The notes below the pieces were generated by a model that had not been told where the DNA came from, made no database searches, and was given only the letters and a program-made list of their open reading frames with translations. A DNA stretch of 12,793 bases from NCBI GenBank assembly GCA_031284445.1, contig JAISZW010000032.1:1-12793 (forward strand), in the 5' to 3' direction. This document shows, piece by piece, positions 1-6,063 of the stretch. The DNA comes from Candidatus Methanovirga basalitermitum (GTDB lineage Archaea > Methanobacteriota > Methanobacteria > Methanobacteriales > Methanobacteriaceae). Every line of letters starts with the position of its first letter. The stretch's first letter is position 1. The position numbers and the translations under genes were made by a program.

Positions 1-82
1 GAATAAACAGAAAATCAAAGATTTCCCTAAATTCACTTTGTGAATAAACAGAAAATCAAAGATTTTCCTAAATTCACTTTGC
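1..82. repeat. Two tandem copies of a 41-bp repeat at the window edge
   Basis: Positions 1-41 and 42-82 are the same 41-bp unit (GAATAAACAGAAAATCAAAG...) with two mismatches. A third copy starts at 83 and decays after about seven bases. The junction between the units forms a small palindrome, ATTCAC-TTT-GTGAAT (31-45). The unit is not a multiple of three and there are no spacers, so it is neither a coding repeat nor a CRISPR array. It is probably the right end of a longer array outside the window. Function unknown. Confidence 0.85.
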
Positions 83-493
83 GAATAAAACGAAGTTTTC
101 TTTATTTTAAAGCTTTAATAATTCTATTCATTGATATTTATAAGATTTTAACTACCATTATCAGAATGAAAGCCCTTAAAAATCTATCTAAATTTTGTCC
201 AATATTCAGCTGGTTTATATGATCTTGTATTCAAGTATTAATAGTTAATAATGGACTTATTTTATTTTTGTGACTAATTATGATCTACTTTTAGATTTCA
301 AGATGTATAAAATGATATATGATATGAAATAAGCATGGATAATGCTTGGAAGTTCACTTAATTTCTAACATCCTATATCTAACATCCTATATTTATAGTC
401 TTTTTGGAAGAGTTTATCATTTTATAAAATGTTAATATCTAATATAATTTATTTAAATTTGATTTAAAAAATTTTATAACTAAGATTACTAAT
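83..493. other. AT-rich stretch without a convincing gene; 14-bp tandem repeat inside
   Basis: No convincing coding region is seen here. A short reading frame at 40-222 starts inside the 41-bp repeats and shows no family features. CTAACATCCTATAT occurs twice in direct tandem at 365-378 and 379-392. The rest is A/T-rich sequence with no clear promoter or RNA gene. Confidence 0.5.
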
Positions 494-990
494 CAGTAGT
501 TCGTAAAGTGTTTTTATGTTTTTGTTATTTTAGTAGTTTTTGATCTTATGTTTTTGGGTTTTTCTTTTTTTATCATAATTAATTTTTCATATCATAGGAT
601 TTATTCCATGTTACAGATATTTAGTTAGTTGTTTTTACTGATTTTCATGAATTCTCCATGGAGGTTTTAGTTTTATAGATTGTTATTTTTTGTTGCTTCT
701 ATATCAACATCATCAAGTCTATATCTAATAGTTCCCTCAAGGGGCATCACAAAGATTACTAACATTACTAACACTATTTCGAGAAGCAACAGCATTAAGA
801 AGATGATAAACAATCGTTTTCTCACTATAGGCTGCATTAGGAGCCGATTGCAACCCCAACATATCACTAATAACATTAACCGAAAAACTTAATACATCAT
901 CATTCAATAGTATTCTATGTGGTGTTTTTTTTAGTTTCATGAATAAATAGTATACACCACACAATTAATACTTTACTTTACGAACTACTG
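494..990 (-). mobile_element. Insertion sequence relic or MITE-like element with 16-bp terminal inverted repeats
   Basis: CAGTAGTTCGTAAAGT at 494-509 is repeated as its exact reverse complement at 975-990, giving a 497-bp element with perfect 16-bp inverted ends. Inside, on the minus strand, is the decayed start of a transposase. The element is far shorter than an autonomous insertion sequence (usually over 1 kb), so it is probably an internally deleted copy. I see no clean target-site duplication: CTAAT lies before the left end and AGTAT after the right end. The right end abuts the truncated edge of a group II intron fragment. A 10-bp palindrome, CTCCATGGAG, lies at 654-663. Confidence 0.65.
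673..940 (-). pseudogene. Decayed transposase N-terminus, possibly ISH3/IS4-like
   Basis: Read on the minus strand from the ATG at 940 (MKLKKTPHRILLNDD...), one frame runs to about 745 and stops. The neighbouring frame then continues with EGTIRYRLDDVDIEA and stops at 673. Joined, they give about 90 residues with the order 'helix, ...NAVASRNSVSNVSNLCDAP, then EGTIRYRL'. This resembles, from memory, the N-terminal region of ISH3-type DDE transposases of archaea (SVSTLC..., then a VLYHL-like segment). No catalytic DDE part remains. The frameshift, early stop and short length make it a pseudogene. An upstream ATG at 964 is in frame, but the conserved-looking part begins at 940. Family assignment is tentative. 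Confidence 0.5.
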
Positions 991-1299
991 AGTATGTAAT
1001 GACTACTTATTTCCTCTGCCAAGAAAATAGTAACCTAAAAAAAAGGTATTATATCCCACCTATTGCTTATAATAACGATGCTTATAAATTGTTCACTTAT
1101 CGTTAGCCATGTCATTTTCTCTAGCCCTTAATCACATGGATACTGTGTAATTAATTAGACATTTCCATCATGTGCCCTTAACCAATCACTCAGTTAAGAG
1201 TTTCTGGGGATAAAATCCCACACAACTGGGATTGAAATATTTTAATTAATTAAATTATTTTACTGATTAATTATGAATAGAGATCCTATCCTGTCGCAC
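991..1299 (-). mobile_element. Group II intron 5' fragment (copy 1), upstream of nrpR
   Basis: On the minus strand the fragment begins at 1299 with GTGCGACAGGATAGG, the classic group II intron 5' start (GUGYG followed by a domain I strand). It continues with typical domain I sequence such as CCCAGTTGTGTGGG and GCTAACGATAAGTGAAC. It aligns over its length with the 5' end of copy 2 (about 9031-9323), with scattered substitutions and small indels. Only about 300 nt remain. It stops at or near 991, where the insertion sequence relic begins, and the rest of the intron is not found to the left. No reverse transcriptase or domain V is present, so it cannot splice or move by itself. Confidence 0.8.
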
Positions 1300-1467
1300 C
1301 ATTATGTTTAAAAATGTTATCAACATATACATTATTGTGTGGTATTTTTTGCTTTCATAGACTATTAACGTCACACATTTTTTTATTAATAATTATTGCT
1401 TATAACAATTGCTATTTGATTGGATATAAGAATTGTTATCAACCAAATTTTTGACAGAGTCTAAATA
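1300..1467. other. Former 5' exon side of intron copy 1; nrpR upstream region
   Basis: These 168 bp lie between the intron 5' end and the nrpR ATG. The stretch 1333-1385 resembles 914-966 in the insertion sequence relic: GTGTGGTATTTTTT...TTTCAT here and GTGGTGTTTTTTTT...TTTCAT there, each followed by CACAC. On the minus strand both place an ATGAAA at the same relative spot (1358 and 940). The intron may therefore have entered the start of a related transposase gene, but this is weak. Any nrpR promoter must lie here or in the intron. TATA-like candidates are the AT-rich stretch around 1381-1405 and GATATAAGAA near 1422. No strong ribosome binding site precedes 1468. Confidence 0.4.
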
Positions 1468-3165
1468 ATGTCATATTCAGAACAAAAAATGATTGAAATT
1501 CTTAGAATTATAAATGAACACAATAAAATTGTTGGTTCTAAAAAAATAGCTAAAGAGTTGCAATATAGGGGTTTTGATCTTGGGGAACGAGCTGTTAGAT
1601 ATCATCTCAAAGTATTAGATGAAAAAGGATTTACTGCACGTAGAGGCAATTTGGGGAGAATTATAACCAAATTAGGAAAGGAAGAGTTGGATAAAGGTTT
1701 AATTTATGATCAAGTAGACTTCATATTTTCAAAATCAGAAGAAATGATTTATTACTCTTTTTTTGATTTCAAGAAACATGATGGTAATGTTATAACATGT
1801 ACGTCAAATTTCAATAACCAAGAAGGATTGATAGAAACTATAAAAGAAGGTTTCCAATCAGACTTAGCCATTAGTCCATATATTCATTGCCAAAAAGAAA
1901 AAGTTGGAAATGAAGAATTAGTTAAAATTAACACAATTTGTGCAACAACAGTAGATGGTATTCTTTTATCCAATAGTATTATTTCAAGACCGTTGTATAG
2001 TGGTCTTTTAGAAGTAGAAGATTACACACCAAAACAATTTACTCAATTAATATCTTTTAAAAATACATCTATAACTCCTTTAGAAGCTTTTTCAACTAAT
2101 AAAATGACTTCAGTAGGAGATGTTTTAGAAACTGGAACAGGAACTATACCAGCAATTTTCAACACACTCCCAATTAACTCAAAAGAAAAAACATTAAGTA
2201 TCTTAGAAAAACTAAAAAAGGTTGGTATAGATGGAATTTTAAACATTGGTGAGGATAGTGAAGATGCTCTGGGTATTCCAGTTACTGAAGGAATGTTTGG
2301 AATGACTATCATTGGAGGATTGACACCTCTTTGTTTAGCCTATGAAAAAGGTTATAATATTAATATAAATTTAGGAGAAGAAATTTTTAAATATAAAGAT
2401 TTGAGTCCAATAAGCAGTTTTAAAAACCAGATATTAAAACGAAAGGAATCTAATATTGATAGTAAAGTGCAGTTCATACTTTCAAAAGCTTGGAACTTAT
2501 TTGGAAAAGTAGATTTTGATATTGAAACTTATAATGGAAATCTTATAACTAACATATCAATCATAAAAAAAGAAGACCTTGATAGTTCGATTGAAGTAAT
2601 GAGTGATGTCTATAAAACCCTATCAGAGTATATTAATCCATACTATAAAGTGGTTGATAATGTTGGAGATGATAATGAAGTTGGAATAGCTACGATTTGT
2701 AGTCTGTCTCTTGATGGAATTTTAGTTAACAATGGAATATTATCAACTCCTAAATATGGTGGTCTTTTAGAGATGAGATCTAATCCTCAATTTATAGAAT
2801 TAATCGCTTATAATGGTTCTTCTCTTGATCCCCATGTAATATACATATTTAAAAACCTGACTACAGTCAGTAAAAATAAAAAGGAAAATAGGAAACTTCT
2901 ATCCTCAGTAAAAGAAGTTCCTGTAGTTGCAAGAGAAGATGCTAATGATCTATTCTCAGTTATCAATGATGTTGGAATCCCAATTTATAAAGTAGGAAAA
3001 CCACGAGAATTAGTTTATAATACAAAAATAGATGCATATAATTTCGCAGTCGTAACTGGGAGTGGACTAAATACCATTGCAGCTATTAAAGAAGAGGGGG
3101 TTGATGTTAAAATTAAAGCAGTTGAGAGTTTAGAAAAACTTTCAAACATGGAAAAATTAATTTAG
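1468..3165 (+). CDS. nrpR: NrpR, 2-oxoglutarate-responsive repressor of nitrogen genes
   Basis: This 565-aa protein has an N-terminal winged helix (about residues 5-70, with GERAVRYHLKVLDEKGF and RRGNLGRIIT) followed by two tandem NrpR regulatory domains. Domain 1 covers about 83-320 and domain 2 about 334-555. The domains are visibly related: VDFIFSKSEEM pairs with VQFILSKAWNL, and ICATTVDGILLSN with ICSLSLDGILVNN. NrpR represses nitrogen-assimilation genes such as nif and glnA in methanogens, and 2-oxoglutarate relieves repression. Length and one-chain architecture are normal for the double-domain form. The ATG at 1468 lies only 7 codons before the helix-rich start, and no good ribosome binding site was seen. 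The upstream region carries an intron relic, and ilvB follows 522 bp downstream, so nrpR is probably its own transcription unit. Confidence 0.93.
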   Translation: MSYSEQKMIEILRIINEHNKIVGSKKIAKELQYRGFDLGERAVRYHLKVLDEKGFTARRGNLGRIITKLGKEELDKGLIYDQVDFIFSKSEEMIYYSFFDFKKHDGNVITCTSNFNNQEGLIETIKEGFQSDLAISPYIHCQKEKVGNEELVKINTICATTVDGILLSNSIISRPLYSGLLEVEDYTPKQFTQLISFKNTSITPLEAFSTNKMTSVGDVLETGTGTIPAIFNTLPINSKEKTLSILEKLKKVGIDGILNIGEDSEDALGIPVTEGMFGMTIIGGLTPLCLAYEKGYNININLGEEIFKYKDLSPISSFKNQILKRKESNIDSKVQFILSKAWNLFGKVDFDIETYNGNLITNISIIKKEDLDSSIEVMSDVYKTLSEYINPYYKVVDNVGDDNEVGIATICSLSLDGILVNNGILSTPKYGGLLEMRSNPQFIELIAYNGSSLDPHVIYIFKNLTTVSKNKKENRKLLSSVKEVPVVAREDANDLFSVINDVGIPIYKVGKPRELVYNTKIDAYNFAVVTGSGLNTIAAIKEEGVDVKIKAVESLEKLSNMEKLI

Positions 3166-3176
3166 TGTGTTATTGG

Positions 3177-3234
3177 AGAAGCTCTGGATTAAAAAAGATT
3201 CAAATTGGATTAAAATAATTGCACAAGAGCTTCT
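3177..3234 (+). other. Long stem-loop just after nrpR
   Basis: AGAAGCTCT (3177-3185) and AGAGCTTCT (3226-3234) are perfect 9-bp arms around a 40-nt loop that contains TGGATTAAAA twice. It begins 12 bp after the nrpR stop. No U-run follows immediately, so it does not look like a classic terminator. It could be a 3' UTR structure or processing site. Confidence 0.45.
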
Positions 3235-3334
3235 ATAAGATTGTTCTATAAAATTATATAAATTTTATAATCAAAACTATTATCATAGTAGAACATTTAA
3301 AAATTATAGTGGAATAAAAAATGTTCTTAACTGA

Positions 3335-3373
3335 AAAATTATAAATTTTCTAAATTAAAACGAGTTTTAATTA
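3335..3373 (+). repeat. 39-bp double-hairpin direct repeat, copy 1
   Basis: This is identical over 39 bp to 3433-3471. Each copy contains two inverted repeats in a row: AAAATT-ATA-AATTTT, then AATTAAAAC-GA-GTTTTAATT with 9-bp arms and a 2-bp centre. The copies start 98 bp apart upstream of ilvB. Confidence 0.85.
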
Positions 3374-3432
3374 ACGATTTAATTTGAATGTCTTGTTTTA
3401 AAGGATTTCAAATTATATTTTATTAATTAAAG

Positions 3433-3471
3433 AAAATTATAAATTTTCTAAATTAAAACGAGTTTTAATTA
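3433..3471 (+). repeat. 39-bp double-hairpin direct repeat, copy 2
   Basis: This is the second exact copy of the 39-bp unit at 3335-3373, 216 bp before the ilvB start. The near-palindrome AATTAAAAC-GA-GTTTTAATT (3451-3470) could be a protein-binding site in DNA or a short RNA hairpin. Confidence 0.85.
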
Positions 3472-3651
3472 TTAAAATAACAATTTAAAATAGATTTATT
3501 TCTATAATTATTAATTATAATTTTTTTAATTAAGAATTTAATAAACATAATGGAATTTAAAAAATTGTATTACTTAAAAAAATTATCTCATTCACTATAT
3601 ATTGATTTATTTTGAAGTTTTATTTATCAAATTAGTTTATTTAACAAGTTG

Positions 3652-3687
3652 AAATTATATATATGTCAGCAAAGATAGGTGTTTTAA
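3652..3687 (+). promoter_or_regulatory. Likely ilvB promoter element and ribosome binding site
   Basis: GAAATTATATATA (about 3652-3664) looks like an archaeal BRE plus TATA box. AGGTG at 3677-3681 is a Shine-Dalgarno match six bases before the ATG at 3688. If this TATA box is used, transcription would start close to or downstream of the ribosome binding site. A more upstream box, such as CACTATATATTG near 3593-3604, may therefore be the real one. Confidence 0.4.
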
Positions 3688-5370
3688 ATGATGGGAGGAG
3701 AAGCTATAATAAAAGCTCTTAAAGAAGAGGGGACAGATGTTATATTTGGATATCCAGGAGGACAAATTCTTCCATTTTATGATATGATTTATGAATCTGA
3801 TTTAAGACATATTCTTGTAAGACATGAACAGTCAGCCACTCATGCGGCTGATGGTTATGCACGAGCATCAGGAAAAGTTGGAGTCTGTGTAACTACATCA
3901 GGTCCTGGAGCCACCAACATGATTACAGGAATAGCTACTGCTAACATTGATTCGTCACCAGTAGTTGCAATATCTGGTCAGGTTACAACTGAATTAATTG
4001 GAAATGATGCATTTCAAGAAGTGGACATGATAGGAATAACCATGCCAATTACAAAGCATAATTATCAGCCAAATACTCCTGAAGAAATTCCATCTATTAT
4101 AAAAAAGAGTTTTGAGATTGCGTCTACTGGAAGACCAGGACCTATAGTTATAGATGTTCCTAAAAATGTCCAAGAAGGAGAACTTAAATATTATAAAAAA
4201 GATCTATTTCAAACTCCAGGATATAATCCTAACTTAAAAGGAAATATTAAGCAAATAAGAAAGGCAGTTGAATTAATAAAATCTTCTAAAAAGCCTGTTA
4301 TACTTGCTGGTGGTGGAGTTATAATAGCTGATGCTTCAAATGAATTAAAAAAGTTTTCAGATTTAATCAATGCTCCTGTAACTACAACTATGATGGGCAA
4401 GGGGTCATATCCAGAGGAGGAGGATAAAACACTTGGAATGATTGGGATGCATGGAAGAAAAGCTGCAAACTTATCTATAGAAGAGTGTGACTGTTTAATA
4501 GCAATTGGTTCTAGGTTTGCAGATAGAACATCATGTAGCTTAGATAATTTTAATCATGCTAAGATTGTACATATTGATGTTGACCCTGCAGAAATAGGGA
4601 AAAATATTGATATAGATATTCCAATAGTTGGTGATGGAAAACATGTTTTAAAATCCTTAATATCTTTGATAGAAGAAGAAAAACTTAATTTTTCAGATAC
4701 TTGGATTAAAAGAGCAATAAGAATGAAAACAGATTATTATCCTAAAATGAGCTATGATGATTATCCATTAAAACCTCAACAAGTTATAAAAGAGATATCA
4801 GAAGTTTTAAACGACGATACAATTATAACTACAGATGTTGGTCAGAACCAAATGTGGATGGCTCATTACTTTAATACAAATAAGCCAAGGAAATTTATAA
4901 GTTCTGGTGGACTTGGAACAATGGGATTTGGTTTCCCAGCAGCTATTGGGGCGAAAGTAGCTTCACCTGGATCTGATGTTCTTACCGTTACTGGGGATGG
5001 TGGCTTTTTAATGGTTTGTCAAGATTTAGCAACGATTAAAGAATATGACCTTCCAATAATTATTTGTCTTTTTGAAAATAGGACATTAGGAATGGTTTAT
5101 CAATGGCAAGAACTTTTTTATGCTAAGCGTTTTTCACATTCTAAATTAGGAGAGTTCCCTGATTTTATTAAGTTAGCTGAAAGTTTTGGAATCAATGGAG
5201 AACATGTTGAAAAAGTTGGAGAAACTAAAAATGCTCTTAAAACAGCTATCAAGTCTGGAGAACCTATTTTATTAAGCATAGTAATTGATAAATCAGAAGC
5301 TTTACCTATGGTTCCTCCTGGTTGTAGATTAAGTGAATTTCATGGGGATTATAAAACTGAGGACATATGA
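3688..5370 (+). CDS. ilvB: Acetolactate synthase large (catalytic) subunit
   Basis: This 560-aa thiamine diphosphate enzyme joins two pyruvates to acetolactate, or pyruvate with 2-ketobutyrate, in the first common step of valine, leucine and isoleucine synthesis. The N-terminal TPP domain shows FGYPGGQILPFYD and the catalytic glutamate E47 in RHEQSATHAADGYARA. The central FAD/nucleotide domain spans about 190-330. The C-terminal domain has SGGLGTMGFGFPAAIGAK and the metal/TPP motif G436-D437-G438 with N464 in ENRTLGMVYQWQ. The usual NN of this motif reads EN here; the second Asn, thought to be the metal ligand, is kept. Length is typical. The ATG at 3688 has the AGGTG site; a second ATG follows immediately at 3691. 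The small subunit follows 148 bp downstream. No ilvC is in the window. Confidence 0.96.
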   Translation: MMGGEAIIKALKEEGTDVIFGYPGGQILPFYDMIYESDLRHILVRHEQSATHAADGYARASGKVGVCVTTSGPGATNMITGIATANIDSSPVVAISGQVTTELIGNDAFQEVDMIGITMPITKHNYQPNTPEEIPSIIKKSFEIASTGRPGPIVIDVPKNVQEGELKYYKKDLFQTPGYNPNLKGNIKQIRKAVELIKSSKKPVILAGGGVIIADASNELKKFSDLINAPVTTTMMGKGSYPEEEDKTLGMIGMHGRKAANLSIEECDCLIAIGSRFADRTSCSLDNFNHAKIVHIDVDPAEIGKNIDIDIPIVGDGKHVLKSLISLIEEEKLNFSDTWIKRAIRMKTDYYPKMSYDDYPLKPQQVIKEISEVLNDDTIITTDVGQNQMWMAHYFNTNKPRKFISSGGLGTMGFGFPAAIGAKVASPGSDVLTVTGDGGFLMVCQDLATIKEYDLPIIICLFENRTLGMVYQWQELFYAKRFSHSKLGEFPDFIKLAESFGINGEHVEKVGETKNALKTAIKSGEPILLSIVIDKSEALPMVPPGCRLSEFHGDYKTEDI

Positions 5371-5399
5371 TTCAAACTTTTAAAAAAAAGTTTGATCAT
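5367..5399 (+). other. Strong hairpin overlapping the ilvB stop codon
   Basis: TCAAACTTTT (5372-5381) and AAAAGTTTGA (5386-5395) form a perfect 10-bp stem with a 4-nt loop. The stem extends by ATGA (5367-5370) against TCAT (5396-5399) with one bulged T. The stop codon TGA (5368-5370) lies in the lower stem. No T-run follows on the plus strand. It may be an RNA stability or processing element that sets the ilvB/ilvN ratio, or a weak attenuator. Confidence 0.6.
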
Positions 5400-5518
5400 A
5401 AGGTTAGATAGTATAAAACTGAAAAACTGTGATTATCATAAGATTGGATGGATATGTTAGAATATTGATAAAAGTATAAGTAACATATTAATAACTTAAA
5501 TTTTAGGGAAGTGATACT

Positions 5519-6007
5519 ATGGAAAGCCATATTATTAGTACTTTAGTAGAAGATCGTCCTGGTGTACTTCAAAAAGTCACAGGTTTATTTACAAGAAGAG
5601 GGTTCAATATAGATAGTATAACAGTTGGAGAATCAGAAACAGAACAGTTAGCAAGAATGGTATTTGTCGTTAATGGAGATATAAAAATTCTTGAACAGGT
5701 TACAAAACAATTAAATAAATTAGTAGATGTTATAAAGGTTAGAAGTCTAAGTCCTGAAATAACAATTAGACGAGAACTTTGTTTAGTAAAGGTTAAAGTA
5801 GAAAATGAACAGAAAAGGGGAGAAATAATTCAACTTACAGATATTTTTAAGGGAAATATTCTTGATGTTGGTGAAAATAGCTTAACAGTTGAGATAACAG
5901 GTAATCCATCCAAAATAAATAGTTTTATATCTTTATTAAAAGGTTTTGGTATTAGAAAGATTGCAAAAACTGGGTCAACAGCTCTTGAAAGAGATATTAA
6001 ATCGTAG
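5519..6007 (+). CDS. ilvN: Acetolactate synthase small (regulatory) subunit
   Basis: This 162-aa protein is the regulatory partner of IlvB: it raises activity and confers feedback inhibition by branched-chain amino acids. Residues about 4-77 form the ACT domain, with the family-typical VEDRPGVLQKVTGLFTRRGF and NIDSITVGESE. Residues about 85-160 form the C-terminal small-subunit domain, opening RRELCLVKVKVE. Length is normal. The start is well supported: GGGAAGTGAT at 5506-5514, a near match to the archaeal Shine-Dalgarno GGAGGTGAT, ends four bases before the ATG. It lies 148 bp after ilvB with a hairpin between, so it is likely in the same transcription unit but translated independently. polB1 follows 56 bp later on the same strand. 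Confidence 0.95.
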   Translation: MESHIISTLVEDRPGVLQKVTGLFTRRGFNIDSITVGESETEQLARMVFVVNGDIKILEQVTKQLNKLVDVIKVRSLSPEITIRRELCLVKVKVENEQKRGEIIQLTDIFKGNILDVGENSLTVEITGNPSKINSFISLLKGFGIRKIAKTGSTALERDIKS

Positions 6008-6063
6008 CTTTTGCTGATTAATTAGACTACTTTTATTAATAGATCAAATGATGGGAAATTAAA

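Larger units (their letters stand above)
3166..3651. other. Intergenic region rich in inverted repeats between nrpR and ilvB
   Basis: No gene is seen in these 486 bp, but the sequence is dense in perfect inverted repeats: 3177-3185/3226-3234 (9 bp); TATAAAATT 3247-3255/3261-3269 (9 bp, 5-nt loop); AGAACATTT 3290-3298/3319-3327 (9 bp, 20-nt loop); AATTTGAA 3381-3388/3407-3414 (8 bp, 18-nt loop); and the paired hairpins of two 39-bp direct repeats. In A/T-rich DNA some such repeats arise by chance, but the regular succession is notable. It may hold the 3' end of nrpR mRNA, a long ilvB leader or a small RNA; the sequence alone does not decide. Confidence 0.55.

Noticed and set aside
1..82. CRISPR array
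   Set aside because: The two 41-bp units are directly adjacent with no spacers.
40..222. 60-aa reading frame in the plus strand
   Set aside because: It begins inside the 41-bp non-coding repeats, has no ribosome binding site and shows no family features.
2043..2312. 89-aa minus-strand frame inside nrpR
   Set aside because: It is an antisense shadow of the well-supported nrpR coding frame.
3177..3234. Classic terminator of nrpR
   Set aside because: The stem-loop has a 40-nt loop and no U-run after it; archaeal termination depends on U-rich runs.
3166..3687. NrpR operator (GGAA-N10-TTCC) controlling ilvB
   Set aside because: I found no GGAA-N10-TTCC arrangement between nrpR and ilvB or before nrpR, so regulation of ilvBN by NrpR is not supported by sequence.
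4209..4400. 63-aa minus-strand frame inside ilvB
   Set aside because: Antisense shadow of ilvB with no independent signals.
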